The notes below the pieces were generated by a model that was given only the letters and a program-made list of their open reading frames with translations, was not told the origin of the DNA and made no database searches. From assembly GCF_030209175.1 (NCBI RefSeq), contig NZ_JARVSM010000005.1, positions 62,001 through 126,000 of the forward strand: a stretch of DNA of 64,000 nucleotides, given 5' to 3'. Source of the DNA: Pseudomonas sp. efr-133-TYG-5 (lineage in GTDB: Bacteria > Pseudomonadota > Gammaproteobacteria > Pseudomonadales > Pseudomonadaceae). A program made the translations under genes and the position numbers. Of the stretch, positions 15,952 through 24,776 are shown one piece after another. Each line of letters begins with the position of its first letter. The first letter of the stretch is position 1.

Positions 15952-16914
15952 ATGTCTGACCAACCCGCGACCCCGCCAAAAATCGCCATCAGCGCCTGCC
16001 TGATGGGGGCCGAGGTGCGCTACAACGGTGGCCACAAGGAATCACGCCTGTGCAGCCGCACCCTCACTGAATATTTCCAGTTCGTCCCGGTGTGCCCGGA
16101 AGTGGCGATCGGCCTGGGCATTCCCCGCGAGCCGATCCGCCTGGTCGGCGACCCGGACAGCCCGCAGGCCGTCGGCACGGTCAACCGCGAGATCGACGTC
16201 ACCGCGCCCCTGGCCGCCTACGGCGAGCAAATGGCCGGCGAACTCAGCGACATCAGCGGCTACATCTTCATGCAGCAGTCGCCGTCCTGCGGTCTGGAGC
16301 GGGTCAAGGTCTATCACGCCAATGGCGCCCCGGTGAACGGCGGCGGACGCGGCATCTATGCCCGGGCGTTCTGTGCGCGGCATCCCGACCTGCCGGTGGA
16401 AGAAGCCGGACGCCTGAACGATCCGGTGCTGCGGGAAAACTTCATCAGCCGGGTCTTCGCCTACAGCGACTGGCAGCAATTGCTCAAGCAAGGGCTCAGC
16501 CGCCGCGCCCTCACCGAATTCCATTCGCGCTACAAGTACCTGCTCATGGCCCACAACCCGGTGCAGTACAAGGCCCTCGGCGCGATGCTCGGCAACATGG
16601 GCAATCACGATCCCGCCGAACTCGGCCCGCGCTATTTCAGCCAGTTGATGGTGGCGCTGAGCACCTGCGCCACGCGCCGTACCCACAGCAACGTCCTGCA
16701 GCACATCAGCGGTTACCTGAAACGGGTGATCAGTGCCGAAGACAAACAGGAAATGCAGCACGTCATCGGCCAGTACCGCCACGGCATCGTGCCGCTGGTA
16801 GTGCCGCTGACGCTGCTCAAGCACCACTTTCGTCAACACCCGGATCCGTACATTGCGCAGCAGGTCTATCTGCAGCCGCACCCGGAAAACCTCAGCCTGC
16901 GAAACGCCATTTGA
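15952..16914 (+). CDS. DUF523 and DUF1722 (YbgA-like) protein
   Basis: 320 aa, two domains. The N-terminal DUF523 half (ISACLMGAEVRYNGGHKES, CPEVAIGLGIPREPIRL, QQSPSCGLERVKVY) holds conserved cysteines. The C-terminal DUF1722/YbgA half begins near residue 190 (FHSRYKYLLMAHNPVQYKAL). Function is unknown, though YbgA-type genes often stand next to phrB (ybgA-phrB in E. coli). It is first in the operon and its TGA overlaps the merR ATG by one base. Confidence 0.93.
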   Translation: MSDQPATPPKIAISACLMGAEVRYNGGHKESRLCSRTLTEYFQFVPVCPEVAIGLGIPREPIRLVGDPDSPQAVGTVNREIDVTAPLAAYGEQMAGELSDISGYIFMQQSPSCGLERVKVYHANGAPVNGGGRGIYARAFCARHPDLPVEEAGRLNDPVLRENFISRVFAYSDWQQLLKQGLSRRALTEFHSRYKYLLMAHNPVQYKALGAMLGNMGNHDPAELGPRYFSQLMVALSTCATRRTHSNVLQHISGYLKRVISAEDKQEMQHVIGQYRHGIVPLVVPLTLLKHHFRQHPDPYIAQQVYLQPHPENLSLRNAI

Positions 16915-17855
16915 TGAACGACACCACCGATGCAAGCGCCCGTGAAGACCTCGGCGCCGACTTCAAGAAAGCCCTCGACGAGGGCTGGCTGCCGATCCGC
17001 GAGGTGGCGCGGCAGACCGGCGTCAATGCCGTCACCCTGCGCGCCTGGGAGCGTCGTTACGGGTTGATTGTGCCGCAGCGTACGCCCAAGGGGCATCGCC
17101 TGTACTCGGCCGACCACGTGCAACGCATCCTGACCATCCTCACCTGGCTCAATCGCGGCGTCGCGGTCAGTCAGGTCAAGCCGTTGCTCGACACCCCGCA
17201 AGCCTTCAGCGAGCCGGTGGAGAACGATTGGCAGGCCCTGCGTAACAACGCCCTGGCGGCCGTCGCACAGCTCAACGAGCGCAGCCTCGACGATGCGGTC
17301 AACCAGGCCATGGCGCTGTATCCGCCGCGCACGCTGTGCGAGCAACTGCTGATGCCCCTGCTCGACGAACTCGAACAGCGCTGGCAGGGCCAGTTCGGCG
17401 CACAGATGGAGCGCACCTTTTTTTATTCCTGGCTGCGCAGCAAATTCGGCGCACGCATCTACCATAACAACCGCCAGTTGCGCACCGCGCCGCTGCTGTT
17501 GGTCAACCATTCGGACCGTCCGCTGGAACCGCACCTGTGGCTCAGCGCCTGGTTGATCAGCAGCGCCGACTGCCCGGTGCAGGTGTTCGACTGGCCGCTG
17601 CCGCCCGGTGAACTGGCGCTGGCCACCGATCACCTGCAAGCCCGTGGGCTACTGCTGTATTCCAGCAATGCCATGAACCTTGCGCAATTGCCGAAACTTC
17701 TGCACGGCGTCAGCTGCGCAAAAATGATTGCCGGACCAACGGTATGCATCCACCACGCCGAGTTGTCCGTAACAACTTCCGAGATCGCTGATTTGTACCT
17801 GGCCGCAGACCCGTTGTCGGCGCATCAGGGGCTGATCGAGCGTGGGCTGATTTGA
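16914..17855 (+). CDS. MerR-family regulator, LitR/CarH class II (PplR-like)
   Basis: 313 aa. An N-terminal MerR helix-turn-helix (IREVARQTGVNAVTLRAWER, residues 28-47; then YGLIVPQRTPKGHRLYSADH) is followed by a CarH-like sensor half. Trp157 and Glu166 align by eye with the CarH W and E of the B12 site, but the next residue is Arg167, not the cobalamin-ligating His, and no DxHxxG motif is present. It therefore probably does not sense light through adenosylcobalamin. It likely represses its own operon through the TGTACA repeats; in P. putida LOV proteins are needed for light sensing. Overlaps ybgA and phrB. Confidence 0.88.
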   Translation: MNDTTDASAREDLGADFKKALDEGWLPIREVARQTGVNAVTLRAWERRYGLIVPQRTPKGHRLYSADHVQRILTILTWLNRGVAVSQVKPLLDTPQAFSEPVENDWQALRNNALAAVAQLNERSLDDAVNQAMALYPPRTLCEQLLMPLLDELEQRWQGQFGAQMERTFFYSWLRSKFGARIYHNNRQLRTAPLLLVNHSDRPLEPHLWLSAWLISSADCPVQVFDWPLPPGELALATDHLQARGLLLYSSNAMNLAQLPKLLHGVSCAKMIAGPTVCIHHAELSVTTSEIADLYLAADPLSAHQGLIERGLI

Positions 17856-17875
17856 TGACGGATGGCGCACACACC

Positions 17876-19321
17876 ATGCAATTGATCTGGCTGCGCAGCG
17901 ACCTGCGCCAACATGACAACACCGCCCTCGCGGCCGCCGCCGAGCGCGGCCCGACCGTGGCCGTGTATCTGTTGAGTCCCGAGCAATGGCTGGAACATGA
18001 CGACGCCGCGTGCAAAGTCGATTTCTGGCTGCGCAACCTGCGCGAACTGAGCCAGAGCCTCGCCGCCCTGAATATCCCGCTGCTGATCCGCAATGCTGCG
18101 CGCTGGGAGCAGGCGCCGGCGGTGCTGCTCGAGTTGTGCCGGCAACTGCAGATCGACGCGGTACACGTCAACGAGGAATACGGCATCCACGAAAGTCGCC
18201 GTGACGCGGCGGTCGCCGAGGCCCTGCAAGCCGAGGGCATCGCCTTTCACAGCTATCTCGACCAATTGCTGTTCCAGCCCGGCAGCGTACTGACCAGGAC
18301 CGGTACCTATTTCCAGGTCTTCAGCCAGTTCCGCAAGGTCTGCTACGAGCGTCTGCATCGCTCGTTGCCGGCGCTGGTGCGGACCCCGGGCAAGCAAGCT
18401 GCACTGGATATCGCCAGCGATCCGCTGCCTCAGGCTGTCGACGGTTTCGCCACGCCGCCAGCGTCTCTGCGTGACCTGTGGCCGGCTGGGGAAAAAGAAG
18501 CCCGGCGGCGCCTGGATACGTTCGTCGACGCGCAGATCGACTACTACAAGAGCGAACGCGATTTCCCGGCCAAACCCGGTACCAGCCAGCTCTCGCCCTA
18601 TTTGGCCGCCGGGGTGATCTCGCCGCGCCAGTGCCTGCACGCCGCCCTGCAAAGCAATCAGGGCGAATTCGAGAGTGGCAAGGTCGGCGCGGTCACCTGG
18701 ATCAACGAATTGCTCTGGCGCGAATTCTACAAACACATTCTGGTGGGTTACCCACGGGTATCGCGGCACCGCGCGTTTCGCCCAGAGACCGAAGCCCTCG
18801 CCTGGCGTGACGCGCCGCAGGATCTCGCCGCGTGGCAAGAGGCCCGCACCGGCCTGCCGATCATCGACGCGGCGATGCGCCAGCTGCTGGAAACCGGCTG
18901 GATGCACAATCGCCTGCGCATGGTGGTGGCGATGTTCCTGACCAAGAACCTGCTGATCGACTGGCGTGAAGGCGAGCGTTTCTTCATGCGCCACCTGATC
19001 GACGGCGACCTGGCCGCGAACAATGGCGGCTGGCAGTGGAGTTCGTCGACAGGCACCGACTCGGCGCCGTATTTCCGCATCTTCAATCCGCTGAGCCAGT
19101 CGGAAAAATTCGACAGCGAAGGCCTGTTCATCAAGCACTGGCTGCCCGAACTGGCCACGCTGAACAAGAAAGAAGTGCACAACCCGGCCAGCGCTGGCGG
19201 TCTGTTCGGCGTGGCCGATTATCCGGCGCCGATCGTCAACCTCAGCGCTTCGCGGGAGCGCGCGCTGGCGGCGTTCAAGAACCTGCCGACCCGTCAGCCG
19301 GCCGGAGGCGAGCATGAGTGA
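17876..19321 (+). CDS. phrB: Deoxyribodipyrimidine photolyase
   Basis: 481 aa. Repairs cyclobutane pyrimidine dimers with blue light. The antenna domain starts LIWLRSDLRQHDN; the FAD-binding region has INELLWREFYKHIL and the C-terminal TGWMHNRLRMVVAMFLTKN and DGDLAANNGGWQW blocks, with the W residues of the electron chain. I chose ATG 17876, which matches the usual family start; ATG 17855, which overlaps the merR stop, would add seven residues and is equally possible. Translationally linked to merR and to the NTF2-like gene. Confidence 0.95.
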   Translation: MQLIWLRSDLRQHDNTALAAAAERGPTVAVYLLSPEQWLEHDDAACKVDFWLRNLRELSQSLAALNIPLLIRNAARWEQAPAVLLELCRQLQIDAVHVNEEYGIHESRRDAAVAEALQAEGIAFHSYLDQLLFQPGSVLTRTGTYFQVFSQFRKVCYERLHRSLPALVRTPGKQAALDIASDPLPQAVDGFATPPASLRDLWPAGEKEARRRLDTFVDAQIDYYKSERDFPAKPGTSQLSPYLAAGVISPRQCLHAALQSNQGEFESGKVGAVTWINELLWREFYKHILVGYPRVSRHRAFRPETEALAWRDAPQDLAAWQEARTGLPIIDAAMRQLLETGWMHNRLRMVVAMFLTKNLLIDWREGERFFMRHLIDGDLAANNGGWQWSSSTGTDSAPYFRIFNPLSQSEKFDSEGLFIKHWLPELATLNKKEVHNPASAGGLFGVADYPAPIVNLSASRERALAAFKNLPTRQPAGGEHE

Positions 19322-19736
19322 GTTCCTGCGCCGCTTCGCCCAGCGCTTCGCCGCACTGGACAAGGACAACCTGCAGCGGCTCGACGAGCTGTACAGCGAC
19401 GACATTCACTTCACCGATCCGCTGCACGAGGTGCAGGGGCTGGCGCCATTGCGCAGCTACTTCAGCGAGCTCTACGCCAACGTCCATGAGCTGCGCTTCG
19501 ACTTCCACGGCTTCGATCAGGTCAGCGCCGGCGAAGGCTATCTGCGCTGGGTCATGAGCTACCGCCACCCGCGCCTGGCGGGCGGGCGGCTGATTCGCGT
19601 GGCCGGCTGTTCGCACCTGCTCTGGCGCGACAAGGTTTATCGCCACCGGGATTACTTCGATGCCGGGGCCCTGCTGTATGAACATCTACCCGTGTTGGGC
19701 CGGGCCATTGCCTGGCTGAAAAGGAGATTGGGATGA
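19314..19736 (+). CDS. NTF2/SnoaL-like protein
   Basis: 140 aa alpha+beta protein: FLRRFAQRFAALDKDNL, then ELYSDDIHFTDPLHEVQGL and SYFSELYANV, ending with GCSHLLWRDKVYRHRDYFD. The fold fits SnoaL-like polyketide-cyclase or dehydratase relatives. No substrate can be named. It overlaps phrB by 8 nt and the SDR gene by 4 nt, so it is part of the same operon. Confidence 0.85.
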   Translation: MSEFLRRFAQRFAALDKDNLQRLDELYSDDIHFTDPLHEVQGLAPLRSYFSELYANVHELRFDFHGFDQVSAGEGYLRWVMSYRHPRLAGGRLIRVAGCSHLLWRDKVYRHRDYFDAGALLYEHLPVLGRAIAWLKRRLG

Positions 19737-20515
19737 GTCTTACAACTCCACGGCGTTACTGGTTGACCGGCGCCAGCAGTGGCATCGGTGCTGCCCTGGC
19801 CGAAGAGATCCTCAAGAGCGGTGCGCACCTGGCGGTCAGCTCGCGGCAGACCGCGCCACTGAAAGTCCTGGCGCAACGTTATCCGGGGCAAGTACTGGTG
19901 GTGACCGGCGATCTGACCAACAGCCAGACCGTGCGCGAAATCGGCGAGCAGATTGCCGCCGCCTGGGGCTCGCTGGACAGCGTGATCCTCAACGCCGGTA
20001 CCTGTGAATATGTCGACGCCAAGCAGTTCGACGCGTCGATTGTCGAGCACGTGGTGCGCACCAACCTGCTGGCCAGCAGCTACTGCATCGAGGCCGCGCT
20101 GCCACTGCTGCGCAAGGGCACCGCGCCGCACCTGGTGGGCATGGCCAGTTCGGTCACTTACGTACCGCTGCCACGAGCCGAAGCCTACGGCGCCTCGAAG
20201 GCCGGGCTGCGTTATCTGTTCGAATCGCTGCGCATCGACCTGGCTGACGAGGGCATTGAAGTGACGGTCATCAGCCCCGGTTTCGTCGACACGCCGCTGA
20301 CCGCGAAAAACGATTTCCCGATGCCGCTGAGCTGGCCTGTGGATAAAGCCGCGCGACACATCTTCGCCAGACTCAAGGACCGGCCGCTGGAAATCGCCTT
20401 TCCGGCGCTGTTCATGGCCGTACTCTGGCCACTGTCGAAAATGCCCGCGCGCGTGCAACTGGCGATCGGCAAACGCATGGTGCGCAGCAATCCACCGCTG
20501 CGGGACGCCACATGA
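19733..20515 (+). CDS. SDR-family NAD(P)-dependent oxidoreductase
   Basis: 260 aa classical short-chain dehydrogenase. GASSGIGAALAEEIL (nucleotide site), NAGTCEY, catalytic Ser in MASSVTY and YGASKAG (Tyr and Lys). A hydrophobic C-terminal segment (IAFPALFMAVLWPLSKMP) may hold it at the membrane, which suits a lipid substrate. Overlaps both neighbours by 4 nt. Confidence 0.92.
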   Translation: MSLTTPRRYWLTGASSGIGAALAEEILKSGAHLAVSSRQTAPLKVLAQRYPGQVLVVTGDLTNSQTVREIGEQIAAAWGSLDSVILNAGTCEYVDAKQFDASIVEHVVRTNLLASSYCIEAALPLLRKGTAPHLVGMASSVTYVPLPRAEAYGASKAGLRYLFESLRIDLADEGIEVTVISPGFVDTPLTAKNDFPMPLSWPVDKAARHIFARLKDRPLEIAFPALFMAVLWPLSKMPARVQLAIGKRMVRSNPPLRDAT

Positions 20516-21759
20516 AAATCGCCATTATCGGCAGCGGCATCGCCGGCCTGACCTGCGCCTACCTGCTCAACCGCCGACACGACATCAGCGTGTTCGAGGC
20601 GGGCGCGTGGATCGGTGGCCATACGCATACGGTGCCGGTCACCGTCGACGGCCGCGATTACGCAGTGGACACCGGCTTCATCGTGTTCAACGACTGGACA
20701 TACCCCAACTTCATCCGTTTGCTCGGCCAGCTCGGCGTGGCGTTCAAGCCGACCGAAATGAGCTTTTCGGTGAGCGACCCGGACACCGGCCTGGAATACA
20801 ACGGCAACAACCTCAACAGCCTGTTCGCCCAGCGCAGCAACCTGCTGTCGCCCGGGTTCTGGGGCATGCTGCGCGACATCCTGCGCTTCAACAAACAAGC
20901 TCGCCGCGATCTCGCCGAACTGCGGATCGCCGCCGACACCACGCTTGACGATTACCTCAAGGCCGGGGGATACGGCGAGCGCTTCATCCTGCATTACATC
21001 GTGCCGATGGGCTCGGCGATCTGGTCGATGCCGATGGCCGAGATGCTCAATTTCCCCCTGCAGTTTTTCGTGCGTTTCTTCGAAAACCACGGCTTGCTGT
21101 CGGTCAACGAGCGCCCGCAATGGTGCGTCATCGAGGGCGGTTCCAGCGCTTATATCGAGCCGCTGTGCGCGTCGTTCCGCGAGCGGATTCGCCTGAACTG
21201 CGCGGTGACGCGCATTGATCGCGACGCCCATGGCGTGGTTATCCACAGCCCGGCCGGCCTCGAACGCTTCGACAAAGTGGTGCTTGCCTGCCACAGCGAC
21301 CAGGCCCTGCAACTGCTGGGCGATCCCGACAGCGCCGAACGACAGATCCTCGGCGCCCTGCCCTACGCCGACAACGAGGTGGTGCTGCACACCGACACCC
21401 GCCTGCTGCCGACGCGCAAACTGGCCTGGGCCAGCTGGAATTATCGCCTCAACGGCGCCGGTCACAGCCACGCCGCCGTGACCTACGACATGAACATTCT
21501 GCAGGGCATCCAGAGCGAAACGACGTTTTGCGTCAGCCTCAACCAGAGCGCCGCGATCACGCCGTCCAAGGTGTTGGCGCGCTTCACCTACGCCCACCCG
21601 CAATTCAGCCTCGCGGCCGCGGCGGCGCAGCAGCGCTGGGCGGAAATCGATGGTGCGCGACACACGCATTATTGCGGCGCCTACTGGGCCAACGGGTTTC
21701 ACGAAGATGGTGTGGTCAGCGCCCTGCGGGTGGCCGGCGCCTTTGGAGAAAGCCTGTGA
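20512..21759 (+). CDS. FAD-dependent amine-oxidase/desaturase-like protein
   Basis: 415 aa. The FAD site is AIIGSGIAGLTCAYLL with FEAGAWIGGHTHTV, the pattern of protoporphyrinogen-oxidase/phytoene-desaturase relatives. The C-terminal FAD block is YCGAYWANGFHEDGVVSALR. Proteins of this type stand beside DUF1365 and Cfa-like genes in many bacteria; a member of such a cluster works in furan fatty acid synthesis in Rhodobacter. That role here is inferred from context. Confidence 0.9.
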   Translation: MKIAIIGSGIAGLTCAYLLNRRHDISVFEAGAWIGGHTHTVPVTVDGRDYAVDTGFIVFNDWTYPNFIRLLGQLGVAFKPTEMSFSVSDPDTGLEYNGNNLNSLFAQRSNLLSPGFWGMLRDILRFNKQARRDLAELRIAADTTLDDYLKAGGYGERFILHYIVPMGSAIWSMPMAEMLNFPLQFFVRFFENHGLLSVNERPQWCVIEGGSSAYIEPLCASFRERIRLNCAVTRIDRDAHGVVIHSPAGLERFDKVVLACHSDQALQLLGDPDSAERQILGALPYADNEVVLHTDTRLLPTRKLAWASWNYRLNGAGHSHAAVTYDMNILQGIQSETTFCVSLNQSAAITPSKVLARFTYAHPQFSLAAAAAQQRWAEIDGARHTHYCGAYWANGFHEDGVVSALRVAGAFGESL

Positions 21760-22571
21760 ACAGCGCTCTCTACAGCGGCTGGATCGGCCATCGGCGGTTC
21801 GCCCCGCGGCGCCACGAATTCCGCTACCGGATCGGCCTGCTGTACCTCGACCTGAGCGAACAGGAGGCCGTGCTGAACCTGTCGCGGCTGGCCAGCAACC
21901 GCCGTTTCGCGCCGTTCTCGTTTCGCGAAACCGACTACCTGAAAACCTTCACCGGCCAGGGCATGCGTCTGATCGACGCGGTGCGTCAGCAGGTGCGTGC
22001 CGCCATCGGTCACGCACCGCAGGGTCCGATCTGCCTGCTGACCCAACCGCGCAGCTGGGGCCTGGCGTTCAACCCGGTGAGTTTCTTCTACTGTCACGAA
22101 GCCGACGGACAACTGGCGGCGATTCTCTGCGAAGTCAGCAACACGCCGTGGCGCGAACGCTACCACTACGTACTGCCGGCCCGCCCCGTGGAAGACCTCG
22201 GTGATTTCCACCAGCACTTCGCGGTGGCCAAGGCCTTCCACGTCTCGCCATTCCTGCCGCGGGACCTGGAATACCGCATGAGTTTCAGTCCGGCGGCGAA
22301 AACCCTCGGCGTGCACATGGCCGACTGGCAGGGCGACCTGAAACTGTTCGACGCGACCCTCAACCTGCAGCGCGAAACCCTCGACCGCCGCAGCCTGCAT
22401 CGCTACCTGCGACGCTTCCCGTGGATGACGGCCAAGACTGCCCTGGCCATCTACTGGCAAGCCCTGCGCCTGCTGCTCAAACGCACGCCGCTTTTTGCCC
22501 ATCAGGCTGCCGACGGCAGCTTCCAAACCGCCACCGTGCCTCCCAAGGAGCGCCGTCATGAAGTCCTCTAG
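21756..22571 (+). CDS. DUF1365 domain protein
   Basis: 271 aa from GTG 21756 (site GGAGA), overlapping the upstream stop by 4 nt. Family marks: YSGWIGHRRFAPRRHEFRY at the start, LLTQPRSWGLAFNPVSFFYC in the middle, and KAFHVSPFLPRDLEYRMSF. The DUF1365 function is unknown; it is consistently beside FAD oxidases and Cfa-like methyltransferases, so a step in lipid modification is likely. Confidence 0.92.
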   Translation: MNSALYSGWIGHRRFAPRRHEFRYRIGLLYLDLSEQEAVLNLSRLASNRRFAPFSFRETDYLKTFTGQGMRLIDAVRQQVRAAIGHAPQGPICLLTQPRSWGLAFNPVSFFYCHEADGQLAAILCEVSNTPWRERYHYVLPARPVEDLGDFHQHFAVAKAFHVSPFLPRDLEYRMSFSPAAKTLGVHMADWQGDLKLFDATLNLQRETLDRRSLHRYLRRFPWMTAKTALAIYWQALRLLLKRTPLFAHQAADGSFQTATVPPKERRHEVL

Positions 22572-23829
22572 CGTTTCGGCGAAAGCCTCACTGTTCAGCA
22601 CCAACGGCCTGGGCGGATCGCTGCTGCGCCGGGGGGTGCTGCGTCAACTCGGGCAACTCAAGCACGGCCAGCTGGTACTGATCGAGGACGGCGAACGCCA
22701 GGTCTTCGGCGCACCGGGCAGCACGCTGGTCGGGGAAATCCACGTCAACGACGCGGCTGCCTGGGGCCTGGTCGCCGGCAACGGTTCGATCGGCGCCGGC
22801 GAGGCGTTCATCCACGGCTACTGGACGTCGCCTGACCTGACCGCGGTGGTGCGGGTGTTCGTCAGCAACCTCGAGGTGCTCGACGCCATGGAGGGTGGCC
22901 TGGCCCGACTCGGCCGGCCGCTGGTGCAAGCGCTGCACTGGCTCAACCGCAACACGCGCAAGGGTTCGCAGAAAAACATTGCCGCCCACTACGACCTCGG
23001 CAATGACCTGTTCGAACAGTTTCTCGATCCGACCATGATGTATTCGGCCGCGCAGTTCCTCAGCCCCGACGACACCCTGGAGCAGGCGCAACTGAACAAA
23101 CTCGAGCGGATCTGCCAGAAACTCGCGCTCAAGCCCGACGATCACCTGCTGGAAATCGGCACCGGCTGGGGCAGCATGGCGCTCTACGCCGCGCAGAACT
23201 ATGGCTGCAAAGTCACCACCACGACGCTGTCGAAGGAACAGTTCGCCTTCACCGCCGCGCGCATCGAACGCCTCGGCCTGCAGGACCAGGTGACGCTCTT
23301 GCTCACCGACTACCGCGACCTCACCGGCCAGTACGACAAACTGGTGTCGATTGAAATGATCGAGGCGGTCGGCCATCGCTTCCTGCCGACCTACTTCAAA
23401 CAATGCGCGCAGTTGCTCAAGGACAATGGCCTGATGTTGCTGCAGGCGATCACCATCCGCGACCAGCGTTACGAGCAGGCGCGGCGCAGCGTCGATTTCA
23501 TCCAGCGCTATATCTTCCCCGGCGGCGCCCTGCCCTGTGTGCAGAAAATGCTCGAGATCGTCAGCCGCGACACCGACATGAACCTGCTGCACATGGAGGA
23601 TTTCGGCCTGCACTACGCGCGCACCCTGCGCCTGTGGCAAGAAAACTTCCGCCGCGCCCACGGACGGCTCAGCGAACTGGGTTATGACGATTACTTCCTG
23701 CGCCTGTGGGAGTTCTACCTGTGCTACTGCGAGGGCGGTTTCCTCGAGCGCACCATCGGCACCGCGCAACTGGTGCTGGCCAAACCGGCCGCGATCACCG
23801 CGCCGTTGCTGGGCCGCTTCGATGCTTGA
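22558..23829 (+). CDS. Cyclopropane-fatty-acid synthase-like SAM methyltransferase (Cfa/UfaM type)
   Basis: 423 aa, longer at the N-terminus than E. coli Cfa (382 aa). The SAM site is LEIGTGWGSMALYAAQNYG; lipid-site blocks are IAAHYDLGNDLFEQFLDP, IEMIEAVGHRFLP and YIFPGGALPC. It methylates the double bond of phospholipid acyl chains. In the photolyase/FAD/DUF1365/DUF2878 context it is more likely the light-induced UfaM-type enzyme for furan fatty acids than housekeeping Cfa. The start has a strong AAGGAG and overlaps DUF1365 by 14 nt. Confidence 0.9.
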   Translation: MKSSSVSAKASLFSTNGLGGSLLRRGVLRQLGQLKHGQLVLIEDGERQVFGAPGSTLVGEIHVNDAAAWGLVAGNGSIGAGEAFIHGYWTSPDLTAVVRVFVSNLEVLDAMEGGLARLGRPLVQALHWLNRNTRKGSQKNIAAHYDLGNDLFEQFLDPTMMYSAAQFLSPDDTLEQAQLNKLERICQKLALKPDDHLLEIGTGWGSMALYAAQNYGCKVTTTTLSKEQFAFTAARIERLGLQDQVTLLLTDYRDLTGQYDKLVSIEMIEAVGHRFLPTYFKQCAQLLKDNGLMLLQAITIRDQRYEQARRSVDFIQRYIFPGGALPCVQKMLEIVSRDTDMNLLHMEDFGLHYARTLRLWQENFRRAHGRLSELGYDDYFLRLWEFYLCYCEGGFLERTIGTAQLVLAKPAAITAPLLGRFDA

Positions 23830-24325
23830 GCGGCTGGCCAATGCCGTGCTGTTCCAGGTCGGCTGGCTGGCGTGCGTGCTGGGTGGCAACAGCCTGTGGC
23901 TGCTGCTGGCATTGGCGGTGCTGGTGATTCATCTGCGCTGGATCAGCGCCTGGTCGGCGGAAGGCCGCCTGATCCTCAGCGTGGTGGTGGTCGGCACGGC
24001 CGTCGACAGCAGCCTGCGCGCTGCCGGGGTGTTCGCATTCGAGGATCTGTCGCCGCTGATTCCGCTGTGGCTGATGCTGCTCTGGGCCTTGCTCGCCACC
24101 ACCCTGCGCCATTGCCTGCAATGGACGGCACGGCCCTGGTGGCTGGCCAGCAGCCTGGGCGCCGTCGGTGGTGCGCTGTCGTATTACGGCGGCGGCCAAC
24201 TGGCCGGCGTGCAATTTCCCTACGGCCAGTTACCGACGCTGATCGGCATCGGCCTGCTGTGGGCCCTGCTCTTTCCGTTGCTGCACTACATGGCGCGACG
24301 GCTGACGCCGACCCGTGCCGACTAG
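23822..24325 (+). CDS. DUF2878 membrane protein
   Basis: 167 aa with about five hydrophobic helices (LFQVGWLACVLGGNSLWLLL, LIPLWLMLLWALLATTLRH, LPTLIGIGLLWALLFPLLHY). ATG 23822 overlaps the cfa-like gene by 8 nt. The family has no known role and occurs mainly in these photolyase/lipid operons. It is the last member of the coupled run. Confidence 0.88.
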   Translation: MLERLANAVLFQVGWLACVLGGNSLWLLLALAVLVIHLRWISAWSAEGRLILSVVVVGTAVDSSLRAAGVFAFEDLSPLIPLWLMLLWALLATTLRHCLQWTARPWWLASSLGAVGGALSYYGGGQLAGVQFPYGQLPTLIGIGLLWALLFPLLHYMARRLTPTRAD

Positions 24326-24378
24326 ACGCCTGTCAGGCCTTTCACACAGTCGGTGGCCACTGCCTTACACTGGCGCCC

Positions 24379-24684
24379 ATGAAAACCATTCCCCACCAGC
24401 AAATCGCCGACCCCGTGGTCACTTGCTCGACCTGTGCGGCCTGCTGCTGCCAGCTCGAAGTCATGCTGATTACCGACACTGGCGTGCCCGAGCGCTTTAT
24501 CGACACCGATGAGTGGGGCGGGGAAGTCATGTTGCGTCTGGACGACGGCTGGTGCGCGGCGCTGGATCGCAACAGCATGATGTGCACGATCTATGAGAAA
24601 CGCCCGCTGATCTGTCGCGAATTCGAGATGGGGGCAGCGGAGTGCCTGGAAGAACGCCAGGGCATTGCCACGGCGTATCGTTGA
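24379..24684 (+). CDS. YkgJ-family cysteine cluster protein
   Basis: 101 aa. Cysteine pattern CSTCAACCC near residue 16, GWCAAL, MMCTIYEKRPLICREF and AECLEE: the YkgJ zinc or iron-sulphur cluster-binding pattern. The function is unknown. It lies 53 nt after the DUF2878 gene and may be read through from that operon. Confidence 0.88.
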   Translation: MKTIPHQQIADPVVTCSTCAACCCQLEVMLITDTGVPERFIDTDEWGGEVMLRLDDGWCAALDRNSMMCTIYEKRPLICREFEMGAAECLEERQGIATAYR

Positions 24685-24694
24685 GCCAAACAAA

Positions 24695-24764
24695 AAGATC
24701 GCCGCCTGCGGTGGCCCAGAGCGAGACATTCATCTGCTCTGAAGCGCCCGCGGACGGCGATCTT
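24695..24764. terminator. Long inverted repeat, probable bidirectional terminator
   Basis: Arms AAGATCGCCG (24695-24704) and CGGCGATCTT (24755-24764) enclose a weaker inner pairing. An A5 run before the left arm gives a T5 tail for the minus strand (pagL). It lies between convergent genes. Confidence 0.6.
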
Positions 24765-24776
24765 GGTTCGACGTGC

